NCBI GenBank assembly: GCA_039566865.1 | Contig: CM076960.1 | Location: 9,150,001-9,214,000 of the forward strand | Length of the DNA: 64,000 bases | DNA from: Aurelia coerulea | Taxonomy: Eukaryota > Cnidaria > Scyphozoa > Semaeostomeae > Ulmaridae | Direction of reading: 5' to 3' | Shown: piece by piece, positions 23,359 to 35,837 of the stretch | Layout: each line of letters starts with the position of its first letter | Numbering within the stretch: position 1 is the stretch's first letter | Translations under genes and position numbers: made by a program | The notes under the pieces: generated by a model | Database searches by the model: none | What the model was told of the DNA's origin: nothing | What the model saw: the letters and a program-made list of their open reading frames with translations, nothing else

Positions 23359-23490
23359 CTTCTTCGTCATACCCATAGACATCAAAAACTTCTGGAGATT
23401 CCCCTAACAGCAGTTCTCTTGTTGTCGTAGCAATTTCAATTCTATAAATGGTGTCCACAAAAACATCACAACGTAGCAAGATACCACTGG
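23359..23490 (-). CDS. Exon of a NUP210-like nuclear pore membrane glycoprotein
   Basis: This 132-bp exon reads SGILLRCDVFVDTIYRIEI, then ATTTRELLLGESPEVFDVYG, then YDEEG. It matches the N-terminal lumenal region of animal NUP210 (gp210), where the LRCD-x-(I/F)VD, TTREL and ESP landmarks are conserved. NUP210 is a single-pass nuclear-envelope protein whose large lumenal part has Ig-like repeats. The splice sites are excellent: TTTGCTCTTTTCATTGCAG before the exon and GAAG|GTGAGC after it. I could not locate the neighbouring exons, so it may be one exon of a gene with long, transposon-filled introns, or a stranded fragment. Confidence 0.7.
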
Positions 23491-23558
23491 CTGCAATGAA
23501 AAGAGCAAATCATATCATGGAAAGTTTCGTATAGTTTGACCAATACTAAGTCCTGGTC

Positions 23559-23797
23559 AATACTGAATTCCATTTGCAAAATATCGTTCAATTCTAATTC
23601 TTTTCTGAATAGCTAGGGGGCCTCTTATATATTTAGTTGTATTTTAGTTTATCTCCTTCATGTGATGGTACTGGGGTAGTCATGATCTTTTGCTCCCCTT
23701 TTGGTATCGTTTCAGTAGTATTGTATGGTAGCTCGTTTGTAATCTTAGGTAATTCGTAAAATGTAAATTTTTAAAATTGAATTTATAGAAAAAAAAT
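23559..23797 (+). mobile_element. Solo 3' end of a family A LINE
   Basis: TTTTGCTCCCC, a GTAGTATTGTA segment and the closing A run match the 3' UTR of the full-length family A copy (54181-54351). TCCTGGTC precedes it at 23551-23558 and follows it at 23798-23805, a likely 8-bp target duplication. It is a strongly 5'-truncated insertion just upstream of the NUP210-like exon. Confidence 0.55.
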
Positions 23798-23805
23798 TCC
23801 TGGTC

Positions 23806-26800
23806 TGACGGTCTGGGGAGTATCCCACTGCAAGCAGGGCTCATAAGAAATTGTTACAAAGATGTCTTTGATTTACCGGCTTTTTCCCTAAACTTTAATT
23901 TATGTTCTTGACAATCATTGATAACATACACATATGGCTAATCTATAAATAACCCTTTTCTGTTATAACCTATTTTTCCAGGACTTTCCAGAAAAGAAAT
24001 TAGAAACTTAAAAAAATGAAAATTATCATAGATATAAGAAACCTTTCAGGCTGAGGTGTGAAAAAGTGGTTTCTTAAATGCGGGGCCTTGCTGATAACAC
24101 TTCATCAAAAAGGACCATTTAAGTCAATCACTTTACAGTTAACCTTCGTGCAAATTATTGAAGATAGCAAATTTCTCGACTCATCAATGATCACAAGCAA
24201 AATAAGCAACTGTTTTCACTTCATAAAGCAATGATTAGCAATAGAAATGAATAAAGAAATCTTGGATAAGACAATAGAAATAAATATTCTAAACGTTTCG
24301 GTTCATCTTATATTTACCTGATAATCATTTTGAATTTTGAATTGACCTACTTTGTGAGTCCATTGTTTCTTTGAATGATTTCAACAAACTTTAAAAAGCT
24401 CTGTCTCACCTCTCCTAAATAACAGTTTCAAAACTTCCTTCATTATTTTGAGGGTTATGGCAGATTTTAAAACACAGCATTGAAATCACAGAAGTAGCTG
24501 AATTCCCTTGTCGTGATGCTGATGCTGATGTGATGAGGTAGAGCTCCAACACAGTCAGTCTGAATTATTCTGACTGCAAAGTCAAAGGGTTACACCACTC
24601 ATTCACAACACTTACAATTCTAATTCACAATGACATGACTTTTTTCTGCACAAACAGAACATTAATTGTATAAGAATACGCAATAAGGTCGAAAAGAAAG
24701 TTTAAAAATACTAAAGGAAGAATGAAAAAAACCATACGTTATTTAAGATTAGATAATGAAATAATAATAGGACAACTGAATAATTTAGGATTGAATCTTT
24801 AATCATTTAGCAGTAGTGCTTAGAATTTTTCAGGAACCCTATTTTTACAATTAATCACATCGAGAAAAAATATCTATTAACATTGCTACAGAAAAGAAAT
24901 CTATATCCTGTCTCACATTACACTTCAGGCCCTACATTTCCGTGAATAGAGTGATGGCTAGCTTTGAGTAAGTGATAGAGGTTGACAGTAATCTAGCCTG
25001 AGATCTAATGTGGGACAGACTTTGGTTCATATGCAAGAAAGTACGTGAAATTAGTTGTTATAGACCTTCCTTTTGTTTTGATTTGAAATTTTGTAACGAG
25101 GGACACAGATTGATTTGATGACCTAGACCATTTCAAACGCTCGCCCCTCAGTGTGAAAATGATTTTTGTCAATTGTTTATTCTGAACAAAGGAATTATTC
25201 AAGTCAGTATCGGTGTTGTCTGTGAAACATTTGGGACATATAATCAGGGAAAAATTGATTCACAGATATGAAAACAGCAGTTGCTGTCTCAAACCTCGTC
25301 CGCTCTTAGACTGATGGATGTTCGCGTAAGTTTTGCTCCATTGAATTGAATTATTTTTACTGTTATAGTCATTCCACTAAAACTTAGACTCATAATCATC
25401 CATACATTATTTTGAGACTAATATTTTGAATTTCGATCAACTTTTTGAGCGGCCAATCAGATTTCGTCTTTTCGGTTTTGCGCGGTTTTGCGCGACTTGA
25501 TTGGTTAAAAAGTCGTAATCTAAGTAAAGAGAAGAAAATTGATTGGCTACAAAGTAAGTAATTTACCATTGTTTTAGCCGAAATGCTCCAATTATATCGC
25601 AAGCCGGATTTTCGTTCTGAAAACTCCGATTTGAGACACTCTGGCAACTAGTCCTTTCTTAAGCTGGCCAACAGCAACAACAACAACAGCGAAATTGAGG
25701 GACTAGGGTAGCTAGTCTACCCCAGGATCACTATCCGTACAGAAAATCTGACTAGTCGTTTGTTTTGATGTTTCTTAAGTTTGTCGTGCTGTTTTTCAAG
25801 AAACTATTTTGCTGCAGCTGCTGCTCATTGTGCCCATTGCTTAATAATTATTTTTTTACAATTAAACTGGACCTTGGGAGCTGCTAAAGAGATCATGCAG
25901 ACATCATATGCCCATAGGAATTAATGAATGGCGTTTTGTTTGTTTGCTTGTCATCTTATTTTAATTCAATTATATCCTAGCTTCTAAAGGAAACTAATCT
26001 AAATCGAATATCTAGCTACTAGCAGTAAATAAATATACGTATTTCGTTTACTAGCTACAAATACTGCAGCTGCAAGTTGGTCCATCCCCTTGTTTTATTA
26101 GTCTCGGCGTGCGGGAATTGCAGAAGGCTCAAACTGGTCCCAGGTTTTTTTTCAATTCATTTTTTCATATATTTAACTACAGGAAGGGTAGCCCTTCGGC
26201 ACAGGTGCGGGTTTTCAAGGGGCCGTCCAAATCCATTCCTGTTGAGAGTATACTTGTTTTAGTGCTTTGTTCTAATGCCTATTTTTACCTGCTCATTTGT
26301 TTATCAGTGGTAACTCTTCCGCTGTCACTGATGATCCATTATTTGTTAAAATATTGCTCCTGGCTGGGTACCCAGGGAATATGTCATGTTTAGCAGAGCT
26401 TTTTCGTGGTTTATGCGCACGCACACTCGGTTTGAAGCAGAGGCGTCTTATTTGTTACGAGCTTGATACATCGAGAGGCAGGCAAAGGCAAATTGTCATA
26501 CTGGTAAGGGCAGTAACAGACTCACTACACACAAGTCCTGCGGTGCTTTTCGAGAAAAATAGTGAAATTCGTTGTTTACTTTTGCAATCAGAAATTCGTT
26601 AATTGATCTAATACGATCTAAAACATTTTGCTAGAACGATTTTCCATGAATAACACAACTTCAAAAGTACCTCAACTTCCAACATTGCCTCTTATCACTG
26701 CTACTAGTAGAGTTTCTTACTTTCTTGGAAGTGCCTTTATTTCTTATGAAAACAAGAATGCACTCTTCACAAACTGGTTTTCAAATAAATTTTTTGATTT

Positions 26801-27320
26801 TTCAACAGATTTTGCTTGCCCCTGAAATTTTAGGTGCACATTCTTGAGGATACTAGCATTACTATCAAAAAATCATGAAATATGTCAAATTTGCTCGTGT
26901 TGGTCAAAATTTTTTCTGGCGACCCTTAACCTATTCCAAAATATCTTTTTTTTACTAACAGAATTTAATTGAAATATAAGATACACGCACAAATAAAAAC
27001 CGAAAAATTCAGCGAAAGCAACTTAAAACACCTCTCAGAATTAAAATACAGTTATCTAGCTAAAGAAAATATCCTACAATAATACTGTGTACTTCTGCAA
27101 ACGATGCTCAAAAATATCCTTGAAATGTTCTTTCTTTCAAACCTCTCAGTGATGTAGGAACCAGGAGGCAATGGGGGCACATGCCATCCTTTCATGAGAT
27201 TTTGCAATAAACAAAAGAGTGCAATTTAATTTTAGGAAGGGTCTCTTTAGCTTAATGAAAAACTCCCTTGATGTGTTGTGCCCCCCAAGTTCAAGATGCA
27301 TCCTACAGCCCTGAAATCTC
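23806..27320. other. Largely unassigned DNA
   Basis: No gene is recognised. At about 25385-25430 there is a relative of the 2879 repeat (CATACATTATTTTGAGACTA). At 25440-25560 three CCAAT/ATTGG motifs lie close together around TTTTGCGCGGTTTTGCGCGA, which could be promoter-like or part of a repeat. Overlapping short plus-strand frames at 26077-26825 share no known motif. Confidence 0.4.
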
Positions 27321-27339
27321 TGAATTGCAACTGTTAACC

Positions 27340-28220
27340 CTATTTTAACCAGGTAAAAAAGTGATTTTTTTACGGGGGGGGCGTTTTTGGCCCCCCCCCC
27401 CCTGATTTCTCCGCAATTATAACAGCTATGACAATGAAACTTGCACTGTGTCATAATTGAACAAAGGAGAATCTAAAAATAGCATCAATCAATCAATAGT
27501 CACGTGATTGGTTGCTAGGCAACCAAAAACAATGCAAATTTTGAGAAATTCGAGCTATTTGCAAAAAAGGGCCCATTATCAGCAAATAGCTGGATAAAAT
27601 CGGCAAAAAACCATCCAAATGCCTGCTTGATACCATTAACTTGTAGATTCATATGGTTTCATACGGATATTTTTGGTTTCTAATAAATTAACCAATTAAA
27701 TAATGAAAATTTGCTTCAATGCAAAATTGTTAGCTCAAAAATTATGATTAAAAACCATTAATTTCGCATAATATTGGTGAAAAATCAAGTACCTTTATCG
27801 ATATTTGAGGTAATTCCATGAATTTTGCATGCAAAAATTACTAATTAATTAGGAATATGACCTCATAAAGATTGATGACGTCAAAAAAATAATAAACTGC
27901 GTATGTCAGCAAATATAAATAAATTATATATCAAATGAAAATACTCCTCGAGGCGAATCGAATGGTATATATATTGTTGAGATTTAGTACCAAAGAAAGA
28001 AATTGGAGCCATTTTAAAGAATTTCTTTGTGACCACTCTCCAAATATGGGCACGTGGTGGTCATGTGGTCAAACAATAGGTATGGAAATTTCTATTTTCT
28101 GATTGCCAACAAAATTTTAGGAAAAGTCAAGGAGTTTCAGCTTTATAGCTCGCATAGATTGGGAGCCATTAAAAAACATCCGATAGGGGGCGAAAAACGC
28201 CCCCCTCCCGGTTAAAACAG
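27340..28220. mobile_element. Non-autonomous element with TTTTAACC ends and G/C runs
   Basis: The left end reads TTTTAACC, then GGGGGGGGCGTTTTTGGCCC. Reverse-complemented, the right end reads TTTTAACCGGGAGGGGGGCG followed by TTTTTCGCCCCC. So there are inverted ends of about 40 bp, the left one with an extra stretch of about 20 bp. The interior is AT-rich and non-coding, with CACGTGAT and GATGACGTCA words. No clear target duplication was seen. Confidence 0.55.
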
Positions 28221-28236
28221 CCCCCCTCCCCATGGT

Positions 28237-28327
28237 ATCGTACTGGTAGTGTCGTATAGTAATTAGAATTAGGTAAAGTAGAATGTAAAGTATCTTGTAA
28301 AATTTAATATTTGAATAAAAAAAAACC
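28237..28327 (+). mobile_element. Solo 3' end of a family A LINE abutting a minus-strand copy
   Basis: CGTACTGGTAGTGTCGTATA, then TTGTAAAATTT and an A run ending at 28327, is similar to the end of the full-length family A element. It points plus and butts directly against the truncated minus-strand family A copy at 28328. Confidence 0.5.
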
Positions 28328-30172
28328 GTAAACAAGGACGTATCATCGGCAAAAAGTTTAACATTACATTTTAGATCTGCAGTGAGATCATGTATATACA
28401 CAAGAAAGAATAATGGTCCTAAGATAGAACCCTGGGGCACTCCTGCTAAAGTATCTCCCCTATTAGAAAACTGCCCATTCTGAACAGTTCGCTGTTTTCG
28501 ATCCTTAAGGAAACTTTGGATAAGAGAGAGAAGTTGTCCCGAGACACCACATCGTTTCAGTTTATGAATAAGACATTCGTGCCATACTCTGTCAAATGCT
28601 TTCGAAATGTCGAGGTACACAGAACGAACATCGAGTGGGGGATTACAGTCAAATGCCTCAAAAATTGTATGCGTTATGGAAATCAATTGGTTGACTGTCG
28701 AGTCACCGGGACGAAAGCCTGACTGATTCGGGTTAAGTAAATCACACGAAACAAGATGTGTGTATAAAGAATCGTACCCAAGTTTTTCAAGCATCTTCCC
28801 AAAAATAGGACGGCAGTTACTCTTTAAATTGTTTTCGTTTTTCTTATGAAACAGGACTACATTTGCACACCTCCATATTTCAGTAAATACACCATGTTTG
28901 AAACAGTTCGTGAATATTATTTTAAGAGGAGTAACAATGAAGCATCGTTTAGTTTTATCGTTCTTATAGAAATACCATCCCAGCCATGTGCTTTGTTAGG
29001 ATTACGTGATCTTATGATTTTCAGTATCTTTCCCCTGAGATGTCAAAATCCCCAGTCAGGGTTGAAATTCCTTGGATATCTTGTGGAATCTCACTGCCAG
29101 TGTCGATGGTCGTGCATTGGAGGATGAAATAGTCATTAAATACCTGTGCCTTTTCAGTAAAATCCGTAATGAATAACCCATTCTCTAAAAGGGGTAATAT
29201 TATACGAATCTTTGCCTTATTTAGAACAGTATTGATTAAAGACCAGTAGGTTTTGCTAGATGTCCCTGGATTTGCTAGGGTTTGCCCTGTCTTACGGAGG
29301 TAATTTTGTTTTGCATCATCAATCATTTTTGCACCTTCAGCTACCATATTTAGTATTCCTTCGAGCTTGTCTTCTGGCTGACCGTTCCTCACAAAGGTTT
29401 TGTAAGCATGATCCTTTTTCCTTAAAAATCTTTTGACAGCTGGTGCTATCCAGGGCAATTGGCGAGGCTGAATAGTTTTAGTTTGATTTGGAATGAAATT
29501 TGAATAAATGTTTAACAGCACTTCGTTTAGCAATTTCACCTGCTCATTGGGGCATTCAATTTTGTAGAGATGCTCGTGCCAATTAAACATCTCTATACTT
29601 TTCATAATGGCGACAAAATCAGCCTTATCATAGTACCAAATCCTGCGGGTATAAGGAGGTCGTGCTATGTTCGAGACAGATAACTTTCCATAAACAATTT
29701 GATGATGACAATGCTCGTGTAGAGACGGATGGGCAGCAGATTCTATGACGAGGTTAGGCTGATCAGTTAGAATTAAATCAATGCAGGATTTAGAATCTCC
29801 CATCAAGTGCGTTGGTTCTGAATTCAGCTGATGAAGATCAAGGTCAGACGTTTAACGGCTTAAACAGCTTTCCTTCGTTATTCTCAATATCATCTTCCCA
29901 CCATTGGGTCAAGCGGCAGTTGAAGTCACCGGTGATAACAACGCAAAAAGGATTCTCAGCATGCAGTTTTGAGAGCAACATCTCAAAATTAATCGTGAAA
30001 TGATGATATTCATTCTGATTCTGACTTGGACTTCTATAAATTACAACAAAAAAGTACTTTTTCTTGTTCAATTGGATCTCACAAACAACGCATTCTGGGA
30101 GAGTAACCAGGTCAGGACGGTTTTTTGAAGAGAGAGAATCGCTTACGTAAAGCCCAATACCCCCTCTTTTCC
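28328..30172 (-). pseudogene. Family A LINE fragment: C-terminal endonuclease and most of the RT
   Basis: On the minus strand, the copy begins at KRGGIGLYVSDS (30172). It runs through VIYRSPSQNQNEY, VVITGDFNCRLTQWW, SCIDLILTDQPNL and the linker (PWIAPAVKRFLRKKDHAYK). The RT motifs are [49 protein letters not shown] and [10 protein letters not shown]. It lacks the N-terminal module and 2A, and everything after FADD. Frames break near 29840 and 29030, and the YRPISLLP segment is shortened near 28820. Both ends are truncated, so it is dead. Confidence 0.8.
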
Positions 30173-30868
30173 AGTACACGTGCACTGGGTGCTTTCTTGC
30201 CGCTGGGTGCCTTCTTGCTGCTGCATGTGTTTGGGCTGACTTTCAAGTATTTTTTCTATCAATTCAAAAAAGTATCTTTTACAATAATTTACTAGAACCC
30301 CCCATCGCCCTGTTCCGATCACTGAAAAAGAAACCTTGAGTTACTTGGCCTAAGTAAATGTTATCGGAAAAGTTAATGCTAATGAATTATTCCTTATTTC
30401 ATTGTTTAAAATATAGCAACCAGTTATTGTACATTTAGCGACCGTCTTCTGTAAAATCGCTGTCGGAAAACACAGCAATAAAATCGCGGTATCTTCATTC
30501 CATCGCCCTATTCCGCTCACGCAAGCTCGCGCATGAATTTCGGACGGTACTACCGCAGAGGGCTCAAGAAAGTGCAGTTTCCAATTGAAATGGATGCCAT
30601 ACTCATACACAAAAAAGGGATATTTATCTCATGTTATCGTTTGATAAGTAACATTTTGCCTCTTTATTCATTTAATAACACCATAAGCAACTTACAATTG
30701 AAATTTACAGTCTATTACAAGATAACTGGCAACACTATAGCATAGCCCCATTTCCATACTTCAATGCCCCCCTGGCATTAATTCAAACCCTACCTCACGC
30801 GCATCCAAAGTCAACGAAACCCCCTGGAGAGGATTCTTTGTTTATTTCACCTTCCACCCCGTCTCTTC
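30173..30868. other. No recognised gene between a LINE and the P element
   Basis: Two similar words, CCATCGCCCTGTTCCGATCAC (about 30302) and CCATCGCCCTATTCCGCTCAC (about 30499), form an imperfect direct repeat. Nothing else is identifiable. Confidence 0.4.
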
Positions 30869-30875
30869 ATTGAGA

Positions 30876-30904
30876 CACAGAATAGAGAGAAAGGCAGAAG
30901 GGAC
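30876..30904 (+). repeat. Left terminal inverted repeat of the P element
   Basis: 29 bp, an exact reverse complement of 35802-35830. It is preceded by the duplicated target ATTGAGA. Confidence 0.85.
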
Positions 30905-31051
30905 ACTCCCGTGAAATCGCTTTGGTCTTCTTTTTCAAAGCGCATGCGCTTGTGTGGGGAGGCGCGAAAACGAGGTTAAGCAACGGAGTTTTGAAAAATT
31001 CTGTGCTTTCAGTATGGAACAATTTGCTCGCTCGTCGGAAAAGTCGTTATA

Positions 31052-34000
31052 ATGGCAAAAATACGGAAAGAAAAACAAAAAAATCAAAAGGATCATTCGA
31101 AGGGAACCTTTTGTGCTGTTCCAGGATGCAGTAACTGTCGTGATGAGAATCCTGGCCTCAGCTTTCATCGTTTTCCCAAGGACCAGCAGCGGTGAGTACA
31201 GCTTAAAATCACTTCCGTGTTTTCTACACCGTAATAAAAGTTTACACTGGATAATTTAAAACAGTTTTTTACAAAATATAATTTGATATGAATATATGGA
31301 GACATTAAGTGAAATAAATTCTATTTCAGGTGCAGAGAATGGTTGCAAAACTGCAGACGATTAGACTTGCTTGATAAGACACCGGCCTATCTTAGCTCAA
31401 ACTGTTACATATGTTCCACACACTTCGAAACTGATGTTCTTCCAGGATTTACTAATTCAAGGAAAAGACTTCCCAAGCATGCCAAACCTACTCTAAATAT
31501 TCCAAATCCCCCACGTTCAGGAGGTTCTAACAAACGCCAACTGCCTTCAAAACAACCAACAGGTAAGCACAAATCTTACATGTAGAATTTTTTACACAAG
31601 AAAAGTAGGGCATTTTTGAAGCTTTAGTTGGTTACTTTCATCTCTCTGCATGGGGAGCCAATGATGGTTGGAATGAAGTCATCAAATTTTTGCAGTTGAT
31701 GGCCCAGGCATCTTTAATTACTTGATGCTATTCCTTTGTCACCAAAAAGCTACAATTATATCTTTAAAATGTATGCAAGAAATACTGAAACTTTACCAAA
31801 ATAGGTAACTCTAACCACAGAACTGTCGGTTGTAAATCCCTGAAATTGCATTTTGTAATATGAAGCCTCATAGAAATCCCACACAGAAGAGTCCCTGAAT
31901 CGTCTGAATGGCCAGATAGTTTTCTGGAAAAACTTCCCTCTTAAACATCTAATAATATTATTTGCAGTAAATTATGCTCATCAAATACTGTATACTACTG
32001 TCAAAAATTTTATTATTCTACTTCATAACCCTCAGGTTTACCATCGAAGAAAAGGAGACGCCTTGATTTTGATATAATTGCCAAAGAACATTCCTATCAT
32101 GGTGAGCAGTTATTGTTTCTTAATGAAGCTTTGCTGTACAGTACTTCATCACATGTTGCTACTCATTAAATAATTACAGTCACTGTACCTTGTTGAGTAA
32201 TATTGATAAAAGGTTCTCTGTTTCAAGGTCAATTAAGTCAAAATCAAGAATCTGGAACAATGGAAACACCAAGTCCAAACATTGGTTTGCAGTCACCACC
32301 ACTTCTTGAATTGAGTGAGTGTTTTATTTGATATTTATCAAATTGCTTGCCAGTTCAATGATGCAACTTATAAAAAACTCCAAGAATAAAGGAAATGCAA
32401 TTGTTGATTGCACTAAAGATGATGGCAGGGAACCTTTTACCAAGATGCATTGCATTTGAATTATGAATTCTGTAACTATTCTGTAGGAATTTGAATGCAA
32501 TGCATCTTGGTAAAAAGTTGCAATCGTCTATTGATATCTTCAACACATTTCATAGCAAATTCTAGATATAAGCATCTCCTGTTCACAAGGATCAGTTACC
32601 AAAGTATAATACAGCGTGTATCATATCCGTACTGGCTTTGCATGGCAATTTTTATTATTGAAGGATATATGTGCTTAGCTTCCATTGAATGACACATCCA
32701 ACTGACAAATCCAAATGCGTCAATGTGGCGCTATGTATGCTCGCAACATCAACTGCTTCTAAAAGGCGCACTTGAAGATAAGTGACAAATAAATTGAGTT
32801 TCTCTTCTGTCTTTTGATGGATCTTGTCATGAAGCAAAGAATATAGAAGATGATTGGGCTTGAATTATAGGAGAAGCCATTCACCTTTAAAAAGCCTTCA
32901 TTTAGAAATGTAGATTACAACATCACAAGATTTGCACTTAATAAAGAATAAATGCCTTTATTTTGCAATCAATTACCTTTTGAGAAAGAATTGTTTAAGG
33001 CCAAATAATTCATGTATAAAATGATGTTTGCAATCATTTCTAACTTTAGGTCATGAAGAAGCCAACTTAAACATGGCAGCAACAACTGAAGTAATTTCAG
33101 AAACTACACAGGCATGCCAAACTCCTGCCATCTTGCGGAAAAATACTCCACAAAAGAAAAAATTGAGGCAACTTTTAAAGAAAAAAGAAAGAAAACTTAG
33201 GGCCATTCAAACTAAGTTTAAGGTTTTGAAACAGTCCACCCCTTCAAGATCTCCTGAGAAGTCAAAAAATCGAAGGCTTGACAAAGCACTCAAATTATTG
33301 GATGGATCACTCTCCCCAGAACTCATAGAATTCATTAAGAAGCAAGTAGACTTGGCAAGTCATAAACCAAAGGGAAGGCGCTATGATGAGAATCTTAAAG
33401 CTTGGGCCCTCACATTGTACCATATTAGTGGAAAAGCCTATCGGTTTTTATCAAAAATGTTCAATTTGCCTTCAAAGAGAACACTGTCAAGAATTGTTGA
33501 AAAGTTTGCATCCGATGCTGGGTTCACTGAGAAGTCTTTGTATGTTGTAAGGCAGAGAGTTCAGTCTCTTCCTCCAGCAGGTAAAGTGTGTGTCCTTTTG
33601 ATGGATGAGATTTCACTGAAGAGCCATTTGTTTTATAATGCTTCCAAGGATAAGATAGTTGGGTTAGAGGATCACGGCGATGGGAAGACATCTGGGATGA
33701 TAGCAAATTCTGGATTGGTTTTGATGGTGCGAGGAATTCTTCATAGCTGGAAGCAGCCAGTAGCTCACTATCTGGTCAATGAGTCAATGCCAAGTAAAAA
33801 GCTTTCAGACATAATAAAGGAAGCTCTTACTCATCTAGAGTCAATTGGCTTACATGTTGTTGGTGTTGTAAGTGACCAAGGATCTAACTTTTTGAAGTTT
33901 GCCAAGGAGCAGGGTGTAACAGTTGAAAAGCCATATTTTGAAATGGGAGAGAAGAAATATGTCACAATCTTTGATGTGCCTCATCTGCTAAAATCCCTCA

Positions 34001-35283
34001 GGAATAATTTGATGAAATACAAATTTGAATTTGATAATAACGAGGCAAACTGGCAGGATATTCAAGCCTTTTTTGATAAAGAGCAGAAGCTCCCTTTAAG
34101 AACAGCCCCTAAGCTCACTGAGAAACATCTTAATCCAAATGGCTTTCTTAAGATGAGAGTTAAATTAGCCAGTCAGGTATTCAGCCATTCTGTATCTGCT
34201 GGCATGTTGGCCTATGTTGCCCTTCAAGGTATTCCTGGTCAAGCAGTTGGAACTGCAAATTTCCTTGCAAAAGTTGATAAGATCTTTGACTGTTGTAATT
34301 CTCTCAGTTTCAAGGATTCAAAGATATGTCGTAGGCCATTCACAGCAACATCACCTCACAAAGAAGTTATCACAGAAGGGATTGAACTTTTCAAATCAAT
34401 CAAGGTTATTTCCCATGGCACAGAACAGAACAGAACTGCCTCCATCAAATGTCTTAAAGGTTGGCAGATCTCATTGAAAGCAATTCTGTTGGTATGGGAA
34501 AAGCTGTGTGAGGAAGGGACTGCATCATTTCTTGTCACAAGGCAGATGAATCAGGATCCCCTTGAAAATTTCTTTGGTGCAATACGGCAACAAGGTGGCA
34601 ATTCTGATAACCCAACACCAGTTCAATTTAAAAGTGCTTACAAGAAACTTTTTCATGCAAACATCTTGACCGTGTCATCTGGAAACTGTGAAGAAGATAT
34701 GGATAATCCATTAACAAAGCTTTCAAACATAGATGATCATGCAAATATTTTTGAAACAAATAATCAAGCAGAAGGTCCGTTAAAGATAATTTCAACAGAA
34801 TATGCCTCAGAAAAGATGCAAAATAGAATGATAAAAGAAAACGCCATCACCTATGTTGCAGGCTATTTAATACGCAAATCATTTGAAAAGCATGAATGTG
34901 AAGTATGTAGGAATGCACTTGTTGATGATGAGATTGATGATATACGAAGAACTTTCCTTTTCTTTAAAGCATATGAAACAGATGTCAACATGTTTGGTGG
35001 TTTGGTGAACCCATCACAGACAATGCTTGCATACACTATTCGATTAGAAGATCATTTTACAGAATATTTCAAGAAACTAAACAAAACTGCTGGTGTTGGC
35101 AATGATCTCCTGCAAATTTTAAAGAGAGAATATTTAGAAGGCCCATGTGAAAGATTCGAATTTGAGTATCTGCTCAAGCTCTTCATTAGAATGAGAGTCT
35201 ACTACTGCTTGAAGTTTGCAAACAGAGAGCTTGCAAGTTCCAAACGAAAAAATCGAAAATATCTAAAAATAGTTCACCTGTGA
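31052..35283 (+). CDS. P-element/THAP9-like transposase, five exons, about 919 aa
   Basis: Exons 31052-31191, 31330-31562, 32036-32101, 32228-32314 and 33050-35283 have canonical GT-AG sites and sum to 2760 nt. This gives one unbroken frame of about 919 aa (human THAP9 is about 900). Exons 1-2 encode the THAP DNA-binding zinc finger: C-x4-C (CAVPGC), FHRFP, the W of CREWLQ and C-x2-H (CSTH). Exon 3 has a basic KKRRR patch, a likely nuclear signal. Exon 5 starts with a Lys-rich coiled-coil, then the RNase H-like core with Asp in LLMDEISLK and VSDQGSN, and the conserved NQDPLENFFGAIRQQGG near residue 670. The family catalyses cut-and-paste transposition. No inactivating change was seen. Confidence 0.85.
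32397..32535. mobile_element. MITE in intron 4 of the P element
   Basis: CTTTTACCAAGATGCATTGC at the left is mirrored by GCAATGCATCTTGGTAAAAAG at the right. It shares CACTAAAGATGATGGC and GTCTATTG with the copy at 49989-50151. The right arm has lost about 18 bp relative to that copy. It lies wholly in an intron, so the transposase frame is spared. Confidence 0.7.
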
Positions 35284-35297
35284 GCAGATAAGGCATA

Positions 35298-35303
35298 AAT
35301 AAA
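35298..35303 (+). terminator. Poly(A) signal AATAAA of the P-element transposase gene
   Basis: AATAAA begins 15 nt after the TGA stop at 35281-35283, a plausible cleavage signal for the transposase mRNA. Confidence 0.55.
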
Positions 35304-35837
35304 CTATTAACAATCAAGGTAAAAAAGCAACTGAGACTTCTTTAAAGAGTAATACTTGGTATTAGAGACCAAGACTGAGTTTTCTTTTTTGCAGCTAGCA
35401 GTATAAAAAATGTAAAACTAAGCTGTATTTGACAAAAAATGTTCACGATGTTACCTCTCAGTCACAGTCAGTAAGCCGTTTTTTTCTTTCCTCTTATCTG
35501 GAAGCCTGACCTTTATGCAGGCCGTTTGCCATTCACAGTTAACTTTCGCTTGTTTATTCTTTTATCTCCAGCAGGTCTCATGCAAGACCATGCAAATTTG
35601 GGTTGCCACATTGCCACGCAAAATCCCATAATAGGGCCTTCGCTCCACTTTCTGGCCGCCATTATCAAAAATCAAAACAGTTCTCATGCAGTAGCCTCGT
35701 ATCCGAATGTTTGAAAACGAGTTTAAGAGTTTTCAAAGGGTCTCCGTTGTTTGGCGCCATTCCGTCTGTGCTACTGAAACAACAAAGAGACCGCCGCGAG
35801 AGTCCCTTCTGCCTTTCTCTCTATTCTGTGATTGAGA

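Larger units (their letters stand above)
30876..35830 (+). mobile_element. Complete P element (THAP9-like), 4955 bp
   Basis: The ends are a perfect 29-bp inverted repeat. The left starts CACAGAATAGAGAGAAAGGC at 30876-30904; the right, at 35802-35830, ends GCCTTTCTCTCTATTCTGTG. ATTGAGA flanks both sides (30869-30875 and 35831-35837), a 7-bp target duplication. P elements have termini beginning CA, inverted repeats of about 31 bp and duplications of about 8 bp, so the fit is close. Inside is one five-exon transposase gene in plus orientation with its own poly(A) signal. Intron 4 carries a MITE. Perfect ends and an unbroken frame suggest recent insertion. Confidence 0.85.

Noticed and set aside
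26077..26825. Series of overlapping plus-strand frames that might be exons
   Set aside because: Possible donor-like sites exist, but no acceptor pairing, no motif and no consistent frame.
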